DNA of 64,000 nt from Erinaceus europaeus. Its lineage: Eukaryota > Chordata > Mammalia > Eulipotyphla > Erinaceidae. Shown here one piece after another: positions 10,003 through 22,440 of the stretch; the first letter of the stretch is position 1; each line of letters begins with the position of its first letter. The notes under the pieces were generated by a model, which saw nothing but the letters and a program-made list of their open reading frames with translations, was not told the origin of the DNA and did not search any database. The translations under genes were made by a program, and so were the position numbers. Where the stretch lies: the NCBI RefSeq assembly GCF_950295315.1, contig NC_080165.1, positions 5,173,200-5,237,199 on the forward strand, in the 5' to 3' direction.

Positions 10003-13000
10003 TTTTTTTTTTGATTTCTTTATTGGGGAATTGATGTTTTAGATTCAACAGTATTTATAATAGTCTGTACATGCACAAAATTTCCAAGTTTTCCATATAA
10101 CAATACAACTCCCACTAGGTCCTTTAATCATCCTTTTTGGACCTGTATTCTCCTGCCCCACCACCCACCCCAGAGTCTTTTACTTTGGTGCAATACGCCA
10201 ATTCCAGTTCAGGTTCTACTTGTGTTTTCTCTTCTGATCTTGTTTTTCAACTTCTGCCTGAGAGTGAGATCATCCCATATCCATCCTTCTGTTTCTGATT
10301 TATTTAATTTAACATGAATTTTTCAAGGTCCATCCAAGTTCATCTGAAAATGGTGAATTCACCATTTCTTATAGCTGAGTAGTATTCCATTGTGTAGAAG
10401 AATTTTAAAGGTAAAGGTATTAGTTCTTCTTTGAAGGTTTTGTAGAATTCATTTGTAAAATCATCTGGTCCAGGACTTTCAATTTTGGGAAGGTTTTTGA
10501 TAACTGTTTCAATTTCATTAGCTGTGATGGGCCTGTTTACATTATCTAGTTCCACTTTACTTAATTTTGGAAGTTCATAGGTAATCAGGAAATCATCCAT
10601 TTCTTCCAGGTTCTCTAGCTTGGTGGCATATAGTTGTTCATAGAAGCCTTGCATGATATGCTGAATTTCTGCGGTGTCTGTTGTGGTATCTCCTCTTTCA
10701 TTTATGATCCGATTTATTTGGGTCTTCTCCCTTTTTTGTTTTGTGAGTCTGGCTAAAGGTTTGTTGATTTTGTTCACTCTTTCGAAGAACCAAAATTTAC
10801 TTTTGTTGATCTTTTGTATGGTTATCTTATCTTCAATGTTTATGATTTCTGCCCTAACTTTAGTGATTTCTGTTCTTCTGGTTGCTTTAGGGTTCCTTTG
10901 TTCTTCTTCTTCTAGGTCTTTAAGATGTGCAATCGGGCTGTTTATTTGTGCTTTTTCTTGTTTCCTAATGTGTGCTTGTATAGCTATGAACTTCCCTCTC
11001 AGTACTGCCTTAGCTGTGTCCCAAATATTTTGATGGGTTGTGTCTTCATTTTCCTTGAACTCTCGAAAATTTTGATTTCTTCCTTTATTTCCCCTTTGAC
11101 CTAGTAGTTGTTAAGGAGTATACTGTTGCGCTTCCACAGTTTGGGACTATTGCTAATCTTTTGTTGATTGTTAAGTGTTGGTTTAATTCCACTGTGGTCT
11201 GAGAAGATGCTTGGGATGATTTCAATGCTCTTGAATTTGCTGATGCTGTCTTTGTGGCATAACATATGGTCTATCCTTAAGAATGACCCATGTGGACTGG
11301 AGTAGAATGTGTATTCCAGTTTCTTGGGATGAATGACTCTGAAAATGCCCAATAGTTCCAGTTTATCTATGTCCTCACTTAGCTCCCTCATGTCTTTATT
11401 GATTTTCTGCCTGGATGATCTGTGAAGTTGAGAGAGTGGGGTGTTGAAGTCCCCTACTATGACTGTGTTGTTGTTAATATATTGCTATAGCTCTTTCAGT
11501 AGATGTCTGATGTATTTAGATGACTCCTCATTCGGTGCATAGATGTCAATAATTGCTAAGTCCTCTTGATTAACTGATCATCTGAGCATTATGTAGTGTC
11601 CATTCCTATCTTTTTAAATTTTATTGATTTTAAAGACTATCATGTCAGATATGAAAATAGCTGTTCCTGCCCCTTTTTTGTGGGCCATTGTCCTGTATGA
11701 TAGTTTTTCATCCTTTCACTTTGAATCTGTGTTTGTCTTGTTGAGTTTGGTGGGTTTCCTGTAGACAGCATATTGTTGGGTTGTGCTTTCTGATCCATCT
11801 TCCTACTCTGTGTCTTTTAATAGGTGAATTTAGGCCATTGGCATTTATTGATATCTAAGATTGAAGATATCTTAATGCCATTCTTGTAGATTTTTAGAAG
11901 CTTCTGATATATGTCCTATTTATGGTGGTCTGACTGTTTATAGGAGACTTTTCAGAACTTCTTTCAGGGCAGGCTTTGTGATAGTTTATTCCTTCAACTG
12001 TTGCTTGTTTGAGAAGGTTCTGATGCTGCCATCTAGTCTGAATGACAGTCTAGCAGGATACAGTAGTCTTGGTTGAAAGCCTTTCTCATTGAGCATGCGA
12101 TAGATATATTGCCATTCTCTTCTGGCCTGTGGTTTGTGTGGAGAAGTCTGTTGCTAATCTTATGGGTTTTCCTCTGTAGGTGACTCTTTGTTTTTCTCTT
12201 GCAGCCTTCAAGATCCTTTCTTTATCCTTATTCCTTTCCATTCTCAATATAATGTGTCTTGGTGTCTTTAAGTCTGGATTAATTTTGTTTGGGACCCTCT
12301 GGGCTTCTTGAACCTTTATGTCTTTGATGTTGTCTAGACTAGAGAAGTTCTCAGCTATTATGGCCTGAAGAATGCTTTCTTCCTCTCCCTTTCTTTCTTC
12401 CTCTGGTGAGCCAATAATGCGTATATTATTTCTTTTGAAGTCATCCCATAGGTCTCTGTTGTTGTTTTCAGAATCTCTTAATCTCTTTTTGAGATCTCTT
12501 CTTTTTTAGTTGTCTCAAATTCATCCTCAATCTTGCTAATTCTGTCTTCAGCCTCATTGATTCTATTCTCTCTCCCCTCTACTGTTTTCTGGAGTTCATC
12601 TATTTTGTTACCCTGTTCTGATACTGTTTTAGCTTGTTCAGCTAGTTGTGTTCTTAGCTCAGCTATTTCAGCTAATAACCTTGTGTTTTCTTCCAGAGTC
12701 TCATTTGTTGTTTCTGCACTTCTGATGACAATTCTTTCAAATTCTGTACTCACTCCTGTGATTGTTTCCTTAACTAGTGTTTGGATGTTAATCTCATTGT
12801 TTTGTGCTTCAACCTTTGGGGGGCTTTCAGCTGGAATCTTGTCCTGGTTCATTTCTCCAATATTTCTTCTTGTTGGTTTAACCATTTTATATATTATGTT
12901 ATGAGGTCCTTCTGTCAGTACTTTTCAAATTACTGATCACTCTTGCCTGGATTGACTTATGTCTAAGTATGGTAATTAAAGAGTTCACAGTTGTGGAAAT

Positions 13001-13659
13001 TGACAGTCGTTGCAATAGTGCTTTAATCCCTGGTTTAGAGCTCAGTGATTTAAAAGCCTCTTTTGTTCTTTTTCTTCCCTGTAGGCTATGGGAGCCTGAG
13101 TGCTTTTAAACTATAAGTAGGCTTCTTAGCTTAATCACTGACTCCTGACCAAGAGACAAAGCAGGGTGGGGCAGAGATAATCCAGTGGTTATGTAAAGAG
13201 ACCCTCAGAGCCCCACTGCTAGGCCACTGAGGTGTAGCTCTTCTCCTGAGTTTCCTGGTTAGTTCTATGTCCCCTGGTGTCAGCACAGGGCCTCCCTGTT
13301 GCTGCTCCAGACTCTGAGGGCAGTAGCAATAGAGACTCACAATTGTATTTGGTGAGTCTTAGGGGAGTCCTCGCCTCTCTTCAGCCATCTTTTTCTTAGT
13401 AAAACAGACTGTAGGTGGTGCCTCAACAGGTAAACTGCCGGACTGTTACCAGCCACCCAATCTCTCCCTAGGCTCCTCTCTGTCCACGAGCCACACGTGT
13501 TTGCCCTCACCAGTGATTTGGTGGGTTCCTGAAGTCGTTCTAGTCTCCTTTTGTTGTGGTCCCAGGTGTTCTCCTTTGGTGTTCCTAGTTGACCTGGAAG
13601 AGGAGAGAAACACAGCTGCTGCTACTGCTCTGTAGCCAAGCCTCCGGAAGTCCCATTGC
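10003..13659 (-). mobile_element. L1 with both ends preserved but a large internal deletion
   Basis: Flanked by a 12-bp duplication CTCTCAATTTCT (9,991-10,002 and 13,660-13,671). Read on the minus strand it has about 775 bp of 5' UTR (13,659-12,886), ORF1 with its coiled coil (12,885 onward), ORF2 endonuclease (motif SIFSDHSGIKP near 11,190) and the start of the RT region. Near 10,395 it then jumps directly into the 3' UTR, AATAAAG and an A tail. The missing piece covers most of RT and the C-terminal domain, roughly 2.5-3 kb judged from normal L1 layout. Several frames are also broken. Confidence 0.9.
12478..12885 (-). pseudogene. L1 ORF1p N-terminal and coiled-coil part
   Basis: 135 residues from a methionine, with heptad-like LAEIAELRTQLAEQ and INEAEDRISKIEDE segments as in L1 ORF1 proteins. 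The frame breaks before the RNA-binding domain, whose remnants follow to about 11,930. Confidence 0.85.
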
Positions 13660-13859
13660 CTCTCAATTTCTGTCTGCATCAAAAAACTAAATAAAACTGT
13701 AGAAGAATACCCAAGAGCAGTGACATCATGTGTGTGTGAGGCCTCAGTTCTACCAACCACCCCCTTTAAAAAAAAAAAAAAAAAAAAGCTAACTTAAGGG
13801 CAAGTTGCACACTCATGGCTGTCCTTTTTTTTTGGGGGGGGGGTTTCTTCTTTCTTTCT

Positions 13860-13915
13860 TTCTGTTATTTTTTCCTTTTGTTGCCCTTGTTGTTATATTG
13901 TTGTAGTTATAGAAG
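13860..13915 (-). mobile_element. ERI SINE tail fragment
   Basis: Only the 'ccttttgttgcccttgttgtt' tail is present in reverse. Confidence 0.7.
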
Positions 13916-14185
13916 CAGGGGAAGGGGCAAGCCCAACAAGGCCCAAAGAAGAACAGGATGTGGACAGCAACTGCAGCTGTGGTGGTGGTGTCATGCTACA
14001 TAGACAAATCAAATGTAACTAAGTCTGCTGTTCAAATAGATACAATAGCTATCTTTGGATTATTTCTTTAAAAGAAGTTCATAAAATTAAAGACAAATGA
14101 ATTGGAAAAAATCTGATAGCTCCTGAAGCGTGAAGATGGTTAAGTCCTCTAGCTCTTGCTCTAAGGAATTTTGAGTCACCTTTTC

Positions 14186-15291
14186 TTTTTTTTTAATATT
14201 TTTTTATTTTTTATTTAAGAAAGGATTAATTAACAAAACCATAGGGTAGGAGGGGTACAATTCCCACCACCCAATCTCAATTTCCCACCCCCTCCCCTGA
14301 TAGCTTTCCCATTCTCTAGCCCTCTGGGAGCATGGACCCAGGGTCATTATGGGTTGCAGAAGGTGGAAGGTCTGGCTTCTGTAATTGCTTCCCCGCTGAA
14401 CATGGACGTTGACTGGTCGGTCCATACTCCCAGTCTGCCTCTCTCTTTCCCTAGTAGGGTGGGTCTCTGGGGAAGCGGAGCTCCAGGACACATTGGTGGG
14501 GTCTTCAGTCTAGGGAAGCCTGGCCGGCATCCTGATGACATCTGGAACCTGGTGACTGAAAAGAGAGTTAACATACGAAGCCAAACAAATTGTTGAGCAA
14601 TCATGGACCTGAAGCTTGGAATAGTGGAGATGAAATATTAGGGGGGTACTCAATGCAAACTCTAGTGCACTTCTGCTTTCAGGCATATATTTTGCAGTAG
14701 TTTATGGATACGTGTGAACATATGCTCTCTCTCACAGAAACTGGTGTATATCTAGGTTTTGGGACTTTGTTAGAAAGTGAACCACCTGGGATGGAATTAG
14801 AGTATACTATGAAAGGAAAGGTCTCACCCGAGTAATGAAGTTGAAGGGCTGTCATTCCACATGTCAAGTCTCTGGACACAGTCTGAAGTGAAGCATGTTG
14901 AGGTGGCAATCGTTGTGTTGGTTAGGTTGTGATCAGCAGATGCAATATTATTTGATATGGATTGGAAGAGGCATACGGGAAAGTGGGCCCTATCCAAGGG
15001 TTCCAGGACTGGGGGAAGTAGGGGCTCTATAGTGGAGATGTGAGGTTCCTGCTTTCTTAGGGTTCAAAAAGACAATCGATAGTTAGTGTTATCATCACAT
15101 TGTTTGGTAATTGGGTTAACTTTGAAAAGTCCTTTTGTTAGGGTTTGCTGTACAGTACCCAGTATCTTGTATATAGCTGTGCTATTGGTTGCTTCTGATC
15201 TACTTGGTCTGGGCTTTTGAGAGAGTCTGCATATCAATTACACAGCCTATATACTGAAAAGATTCAGTTTGTGTTTTGAAAAACTTCGAGA
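14186..15291 (-). mobile_element. Family X repeat, longest copy (about 1.1 kb)
   Basis: Flanked by a 14-bp duplication TGAGTCACCTTTTC (14,172-14,185 and 15,292-15,305) with an A-rich tail. No reverse-transcriptase or other coding motif appears anywhere in it. It is either a long LINE 3' UTR or a non-autonomous element. Confidence 0.85.
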
Positions 15292-15305
15292 TGAGTCACC
15301 TTTTC

Positions 15306-17504
15306 ATGGATGGTAATTGTATCTGTTTATCCTTGTGATGTTTATTTACCTTAGAGTGGTCATGTCACACAAAAATGTAAATTTATAAATGGGAATTATT
15401 AATTAAATACAGGTTCAAGAAAGTTCAACTTCCTTAGAATCCTATAATAAGGGATAGAAATATGAAAAAGGCCAATTTCTGAGCAATGTTCACAATGAGC
15501 AGCAAAATCAGATTTTAATAATACACCAGTCTGCTTAGTGCAATGAATCCTCAAGCTACAACTGTTTAGAATATAAGATCAGCAAAAAGCTATGAGTTGG
15601 CCAAAGGACATGTGTCTCTTGAAATCTTTAAAGAATCATCGGACTTAACTCAGACTTGCCTTTACAGTGAATGTCAAATACACATTTAATATTTTTGTGT
15701 TTTTCTGCTTGTTTGCTAGTTCTTGGGTTTCATCACTCCAGGTAGACTTCTTTCAGATAAAAGAGAGAAACAGAGACTGTAAGAGAGAAGACACCCCAGC
15801 CTTGGGCCTGGACCAGACAGACACATGGAAGAACTGAAATGTTTTTGAGAGCATTTATAGTTTTAACTTGCTATTCCTGAGAGGAAATTAAGAGATAAAC
15901 CAGGAAAGAGTTCCCGTTAGAATCTTCCACTGGTTATTTTTTCCTTCCCTGATTTTATGACTCGCATGACACCACTAGAGGGCAAGCTTCACATTGCAAT
16001 GAAACAAGAAATCCCATCCTTTAGGAAGGAGCGCACCATTCAAACATTTAAAAACAGCTATAGCAAAAGTAGAAATTTACCAAATAGCAACTGGCTTTTT
16101 CCCTTTGAAAGTTAAATACTCAGTTGTAACCATCTTTCTTTCTTTTTTTTTTCTTTTTTCTTTTTTTTTTTTTTTTTGCTATGGCATTTCTTAGGGTAGG
16201 TGTTAGAAATAGAAGACTTACACGGCTCTACATCTTTATAAGATTATATGAAATGCAAAAAGATATTTTCCTAATCATTCGATTGTAAACAATACTGACA
16301 CATACAGATAATACATTCTGATCTGTATGACCCCTTGGACTCATCCCTTGGAAAAGGACACAATCCAATCAAAACTTCAGCAGGTTGATTTAAGTCAAAA
16401 TATCTATCTGTAGTGCCGTTGCTTAATCAACACAAAAATATTTCCATGTTAATGTTCTGTTTATTCGCAAAAACTTCCCTGAGACTCTTCTCTTTCTACA
16501 GCTATTTCTCCATTTCTTTGACGTTAGGCTTGCTTTGTCCAGATTTGGAATGGATTATCTGTCCGTTATCTTACTGTTACTGCTGTCCTCTGATTTAGCA
16601 GTTTTGTGTGTTTACCGCTGTGGTGAGAGTGATTTGCTCTCTGTCTTCCAGTGAGAACTCTTTTTTTTTTTTGCTCTTTGCTTACTTAGTTACTACTTGT
16701 ACTCACTCTGTGCCTCCCATGCCTTTTACCCTTCTCCTTTATGATTCAGCCTGGCTTTATCTTCTCACACAAATAGAGATTTGACACCATCTTCTCCAAG
16801 GCTTCCGAACTAAGCTCACTTCCACAAAGTTGATGCAGACATAGGGTACTGAGAATTTTTCTGGCTGTTTTCCCAAGATTTTCTTCGTACTTATATCACC
16901 AGACACAAGTCTGTTTTAGACAAGTAATCTCTTTCTCCTTCTTTACCTGAAGTTTCTTTTAGATGGGATTCTCCTTTATTTCCCTCTAAATGAAAGGATG
17001 AAGAGTTCCTTAGTTCAAACCATGTTTTCACATTTCAGTCTCTCTATCCCTGACTTAGATTGGGTCACTGACTAAAAAGGACACTAGGCCTTTTTAAGGA
17101 GCTGCTGGGAAAGACTCTCTGCCTCACTTTGGATTAAATAATAGAGTACAGAAAGAATGAAATTTCCCTCAGTTATTTTTCTACCTCATTCAAATAATCT
17201 AGTGTTTGGGGCACTTTTAAGAAAGGATCCAGAAATTTGACTATATCAGGTTTCCTTAGAAAGATCAAAATTGTACCAAGTTTTGAAAAACATTCTTTGT
17301 CACTTAATCCTATTTGAGGAGTTTCACTACTTCTGTAATACCTGTATTTTACAGAGAATCAAAATTAGTCTCAAACTGAATATTTTATTCAAGTAAAGAA
17401 CAAGATTTGGGTTCAGTTCTCAAAGGAAAAGATGCTAGAGAGAAAGAAAATTAAATAATAATCAGAGGAGGCAAATGAGAAATTAATGAGGACAGTGGTC
17501 TGCC
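15306..17504. other. Unassigned, mostly unique-looking sequence
   Basis: No repeat family recognised over 2.2 kb except a T-rich run at 16,140-16,178. It contains a CTCF-like motif at 15,972. Confidence 0.5.
15972..15984 (+). promoter_or_regulatory. CTCF-like core motif
   Basis: CCACTAGAGGGCA fits the CTCF core CCASYAGRKGGCR in plus orientation, in non-repeat sequence. Motif match only. Confidence 0.4.
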
Positions 17505-17665
17505 ACGTGCAGACTGGGAGACGGGGCAGTGGAGCTGAACTCTCACATGTGACATTCTGAGTTCAACTCCCAGCACCGCAGGTGCCAGAAAAATGCCCTG
17601 GTTCTCTCTGTCCCTCCTCCCTTCTCTCCTTGATACTTAAATGAATATATAAGAAAAAATAAGAA
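17505..17665 (+). mobile_element. Old degenerate tRNA-derived SINE
   Basis: 'gagttcaactcccagcacc' B-box area; diverged. Confidence 0.65.
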
Positions 17666-17964
17666 TTCATGAGTCTGGAATGTATTGGAATGAGGCATCA
17701 CAATCAAAGATTGTTCATCAGTTTGATTCTCAGCATAAAAAGCAAGAATGTGAGAAATGAGAGGAGTGGGCAGAAAGGTTTATTTTGATGATGTGGAATA
17801 ATAGCCACTGTGTTGGAATCATCTTACAACTTGTATAACTTTGAGATCTCAATTTAAGTAGCAGATTTTTTTTTGTTAGCTAATAATGTTTTATTTTCAG
17901 CAGAAATACAATCTAGAAAAAATAGCATATATAATAGAGATGGGGAACTTTTTCCCTGCCAAGG

Positions 17965-18545
17965 ACTATTTGGATATTTATTTATTTATTTTATTTATTT
18001 TTTATTTATAAAAAGGAAACACTGACTATAGGATAAGAGGGGTACAATTCCACATAATTCCCACCACCAGAACTCCGTATCCCACCCCCTCCCCTGACAG
18101 CTTTCCTATTCTCTATCCCTCTGGGAGTGTGGACCCAGGGTCACTGTGGGATGCAGAAGGTGGAAGGTCTGGCTTCTGTCATTGCTTCCCCGCTGAACAT
18201 GGGCGTTGACGGGTTGATCCATACTCCCAGCCTGTCTCTCTCTTTCCCTAGTGGGGAGCCTCTCTCCATTGTTATCGTTCATCTCTATCAGGAACAACAC
18301 AATAGACCCCTTTGTGGGCCCCCATAGGACCTTGCCCTCAACTCGGATCAACAACGGTAGAAAATGTTCCATCCTCTGAAGGGAGACTGGACAACATACT
18401 CTATGCTCCACCTGAGGAAGCTGGGTCCTGATATTGGGGCAGCTTGGAACGTTCCTACTCATGACCACAGAGTGTGAGCTCAGATCTACAGGGATGCAGA
18501 GGTCACACAGGTTCCTAAGCTGAATATGGGCCCCAGATCACATCA
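17965..18545 (-). mobile_element. Family X repeat
   Basis: Minus-strand copy with the shared 3' core and an upstream part (18,270-18,540) that also matches 24,300-24,620. Confidence 0.82.
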
Positions 18546-18802
18546 AATGGCATGCTGGGTTAAGTGCACATAATAAGAAACACAAGGACCTGCTCAACTA
18601 TCCCGGTTCGAGCCCCCCTGGCTCCCCACCTGCAGGGGGGTCACTTCACAAGTGGTGACACAGGTCTGTAGGCGTCCATCTTTCTCTCCGCCTCTCTATC
18701 CTCCCCTCTCAATTTCTGTCTGTCCTATCAAAAAAAAAAAAAAAAAAAAAAGGAGCAGTGGATTTGTAGTGAAGGCACCAAGCCCCAGCAATCACCCTGG
18801 AG
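18546..18802 (+). mobile_element. ERI-type SINE with 3' module
   Basis: B box GGTTCGAGCCCC, long A run, then the 'gcagtggatttgtag...aaggcacc' module. Confidence 0.85.
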
Positions 18803-18999
18803 GAAAAAAAATATTGTCATTTGCATGGAACACCTTTTTTCCCTTTCTTCCCGTTTAGTTTTGCATATCTTAGAATCAAAAGTAAGTTAGCTATGTTTGC
18901 CAGAGCTTATTTTAGGGAAACAAACAAGATCTCTGAGATTACATAACACAATACACTTTCTAGCATCTTGCTTCCTACAGATGTTAAAAAGTCAACACT

Positions 19000-19510
19000 T
19001 ACTATAACTAAAATATGCCTACTAGCTATCTACTTTATGGAGCCCCCCCCTAACTCTTCATCTGCACTATTCCATCCTTTAGGTCCATGACTGGTCGACA
19101 ATTTGTTTGGCTTTGTATATATGTTAACTCTATTTTCAACCGCCAGGTTCCAGATGTTAGCATGATGCCAACCAGACTTCCCTGGACAGACAACCCCACC
19201 AATGTGTCCTGGAGCTCCGATTCCCCAGAGCCCTGCCCCACTAGGAAAAGACAAAGACAGGCTGGGAGTATGGATCCACCTGCCACCATCCATGTTCAGT
19301 GGGGAAGCAATGACAGAAGCCAGACCTTCCACCTTCTGCATCCCACAATGACCCTGGGTCTATGCTCCCAGAGGGATAGAGAATGGGAAAGCTGTCAGGG
19401 GAGGGGATGGGATACGGAGTTCTGGTGGTGCGAATTGTGTGGAATTGTACCCCTCTTATCCTATGGTTTTGTGAATGTTTCCTTTTATAAATAAAAAATT
19501 AAATTAAAAG
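19000..19510 (+). mobile_element. Family X repeat
   Basis: Plus copy ending 'ataaataaaaaatt', then a GAAA microsatellite. Confidence 0.85.
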
Positions 19511-19615
19511 ATAGGGAAAGAAAGAAAGAGAGAAAGAAAGAAAGAAGAAAGAGAGAAAGAAAGAAAGAGAGAAAGAAAGAAAGAAAGGAAGAAAGAAAGA
19601 AAGAAAGAAAGAAAG
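19507..19615 (+). repeat. (GAAA)n microsatellite after family X
   Basis: Impure GAAA/GAGA run. Confidence 0.92.
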
Positions 19616-19922
19616 TCAACAATTACACCTGCAACTGTAATGGCGTGTTTCTCACCACATTATAGTCCCATGAGAATTTAAGCATTTATACTGCAATGAT
19701 ATACTGACTGCCTCTTTTTTATTCTTTTTCGGGTTTATGAAAGTGGCAGATTTATTAGCTTCTTTAAAACCAGAGCGGGAAAATAGACAAGAGGAAAAAG
19801 ACTAGTTGGCCATGTGGTCACAAGTCCTCAGTGTCATTCACCAGCATTCAGCTCCCATGATGTGCAGAGCCTGGGAGAAGATAAGAAAATGCAACAAAAG
19901 GCAACAGGCAAAAGGAAATACT

Positions 19923-20212
19923 TCTATTTTTTAATTTTGTTATTAGAGAATTAATGGTTTACAGTCAATAGTAAAATACAGTCATTTGTACATTTGTAAC
20001 ATTTCTCAGTTTTCCACATAACAATTCAACCCCCACTAGGTCCTCCTCTGCCATCCTGTTCCAGGACCTGACCCCTCTCCCTACCCCAGAGTCTGTCACT
20101 CTTGTGCTACACACCATCTCCAGTCCAAGTTCTGCTGTGTGTTTCCCTTTCTGAACCTGTTTTTAGACTTCTGCCTCTGAGTGAGATCATCCCATATTCA
20201 TCCTTCTTTTTC
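19923..20212 (-). mobile_element. L1 3' UTR, first half (split by an LTR)
   Basis: Same 3' UTR as at 7,400-7,700 and 10,003-10,380, in reverse. Interrupted by the LTR at 20,213-20,937. Confidence 0.85.
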
Positions 20213-20937
20213 AGGGTGTCTCTCTCCTTCTCCGGCAGGGTGTCCTCCTGGGGAAAGGTAACGGGCTGGTTCTTTCTCGCTCACGACAGGGGTGACACGA
20301 AGTAAAAGACACCAGGGGACTCTTAGCGTGCATCTAGAATCTGAGTCCTTAGAGTCCCAGAATCCTAGAGTCCGTTTATTAGCAAAGTGGACATGAGTTA
20401 AATAGAAAAGCAATGGAGGTAATTATTATTGAAATATGTCAGAAATTACAGCTTTCTTAACAGTCAGCATGCCCCTAAGGTAGGGGGCTGGTATGACAGG
20501 AATTGATGAGATACAAGACAGTTATTCTCCATGACACAAGCAACTTAATTATCCAAAGGTATTTGAGAGAAGCAAAGGGGTTAAACCCGTAGGGTGAGAC
20601 AGAGAGAAGATGGATATCAAAGAGCCATATAGTTTGGAATTTCTCTTGTCTGGGGTCTGAGGTGTGTGATGAAGTGTGTGATAAGGTGTGTTCTTCTGTG
20701 ATCAGAAGGTGACTTTGAATGAGTGAATCTGTGGCCATGTGGCCTGTAGTTAATGGAGGGAAGTACTGGGGTATCTGTGGGCCTGAGAGTCAAGAAGGAA
20801 AGAACCAAGTCTGAGTTTCCCCCCTTATGCTCACCTTGGTTGAGAGAGACTTACCAAGAAGTTATCTTCTCAGACCTCCATCCAAAGATGGGGGTGTTTC
20901 TCCCTAAGCTCTATCAGTCTCACACATGTTCCCAACA
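20213..20937 (-). mobile_element. Solo LTR, family C, inside an L1 3' end
   Basis: It interrupts a minus-strand L1 whose sequence resumes at about 20,946. An 8-bp CTTCTTTT is repeated at 20,203-20,210 and 20,938-20,945. On the minus strand it starts TGTTGGGAACATG and has AATAAA near 20,380, followed by an R-U5-like end. No terminal CA is clear at the 3' end, so the boundary is uncertain by a few bases. Confidence 0.7.
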
Positions 20938-20945
20938 CTTCTTTT

Positions 20946-21185
20946 CCTGGCTGATCTCATTTAACATGATTCCTTCAAGCTCCATCCCAGATGAGGTGAA
21001 GAAGGTGAATTCACAGTTTTTAATAGCTGAGTAGTATTCTCTTATGTATATAGACTACAACATGCTCAAACACTCATCTGTTTTTGGACACCTGGGTTGC
21101 ATCTAAGCTTTGGTTACTACAAATTGTGCTGCTATGAACACAGGTGTACACAAGTCTTTTTGGATGGATGTTTTTGGAACATCAT
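20946..21185 (-). mobile_element. L1 3' end, second half (split by an LTR)
   Basis: Resumes the L1 interrupted at 20,212 and reaches into the ORF2 C-terminal coding end (antisense of the 'caatactactcagcta' region). Confidence 0.85.
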
Positions 21186-21219
21186 TTATTTTATAGCTTT
21201 TATCAGGAAGCATTTATTC

Positions 21220-21392
21220 TCTTTTGTATTATCTTTATTTATTTAATGGATAGAGACAGTCACACATTGAGAGAGAAATAGGAGATAGAGAGGGAGAGAG
21301 GCACCAGCAACACTACTTCACTACTCACACAGCTTTCTCTCTGTCTCTCCCCCTCTATTTCTCTCTGCCTCTATCAAATAAAGAGGAATAAA
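21220..21392 (-). mobile_element. Old SINE remnants, two opposed halves
   Basis: 21,220-21,315 reads as a minus-strand SINE body, while 21,320-21,390 reads as a plus-strand 3' half. This suggests an internal inversion or two fused fragments. Confidence 0.5.
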
Positions 21393-21491
21393 AGGAGGAG
21401 GAGGCTCTGAAATAGTCACTGTGATGAGGTTTCCATGCAGGAACTGAGATTTAGTGATAACCCTGTTGGGACGATTCTTAAAAGGACAAAA

Positions 21492-21775
21492 TGGGGGAGT
21501 CAGGCAGTAGCGCAGCGGTTAAGCACAGGTGGCACAAAGCGCAAGGACCAGCATAAGGATCCCAGTTCGAGCCCCCCCCCCCCCCCCCGCTCCCCACCTG
21601 CAGGGCAGTGGCTTCACAAGCGGTGAAGTAGGTCTGCAGGTGTCTGTCTTTTTCTCCCCCTTTGTCTCCCCTCCTCTCTTCATTTCCTTCTGTTCTATCC
21701 AACAACAACAACATCAATCACAACAACAATAATAACTACAACAATAAAACAACAAGGGCAACAAAAGGGAATTAA
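21492..21775 (+). mobile_element. ERI-type SINE
   Basis: 'gggagtcaggcagtagcgcag' start, a C17-type run after the B box, CAA-rich tail. Confidence 0.92.
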
Positions 21776-21805
21776 TTATTTAATTAACTAATTGAAAAGG
21801 ACAAA

Positions 21806-22135
21806 ATGGGGAGGCTGACAGTGGTGCACCCAGTTAAGCACTCACATTACCATGTGTAAGGACCCATATTCAAGCCCCAGATCACCACCTGAAGGGAAAA
21901 ATCTTCACAAGCAGTGAAACAGATCAGCAAGTGTCTTCCTTATCTCATTCCCCCCCCTCTGCCCTCTCCTCTTTCCTACCCTGCCTTCTCAATTTCTATC
22001 TGCCCTATCAAGTACAAAGTGAAAGAGGAAACAAAAGAGGAAAAACGGTCACCATTACCAGTGGAGTCATTGTGTAGGTACTGAGCCCAGTGGCAATAGC
22101 CCCGGTGGTAATCCTAAATAAATAAATACATACAT
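21806..22135 (+). mobile_element. Old-type SINE with 3' module
   Basis: 'gaggctgacagtggtgcaccc' start, then the 'ccagtggcaatagcccc' module and an AAAT tail. Confidence 0.82.
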
Positions 22136-22353
22136 AAGACAAAGACGTTACAAAACAGGAAGGATGGTATAACTGAATACAATCTTGCTCCAGTCAGAAC
22201 TGAGTCTAAAGCTAAGAAAAACATTTTCGTATCTTTGTTTCACAGTAGTTCTCAGTCAGAAGAAAATGACAGGAACACAACTCCCCAGCTTGTACAAATG
22301 TGCACGTGTACCCCTCACCTGCAAATACATACCTACACACCTGTGTATGCACA

Positions 22354-22380
22354 CCACACACACACACACACATATACATA
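22354..22380 (+). repeat. (CA)n microsatellite
   Basis: About 10 CA units with flanking CACAC/ATAC. Confidence 0.85.
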
Positions 22381-22440
22381 TGTAGTGCATGTTATTGAGA
22401 CAAGAAGAGAGTGGTTGGTGTTGATTTAGATGTATATGTG

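Noticed and set aside
14354..14596. Recurring antisense frame (VEGLASVIASPLNM type) in at least five family X copies
   Set aside because: It is antisense to the A tail, broken differently in each copy, and explained by shared repeat sequence.
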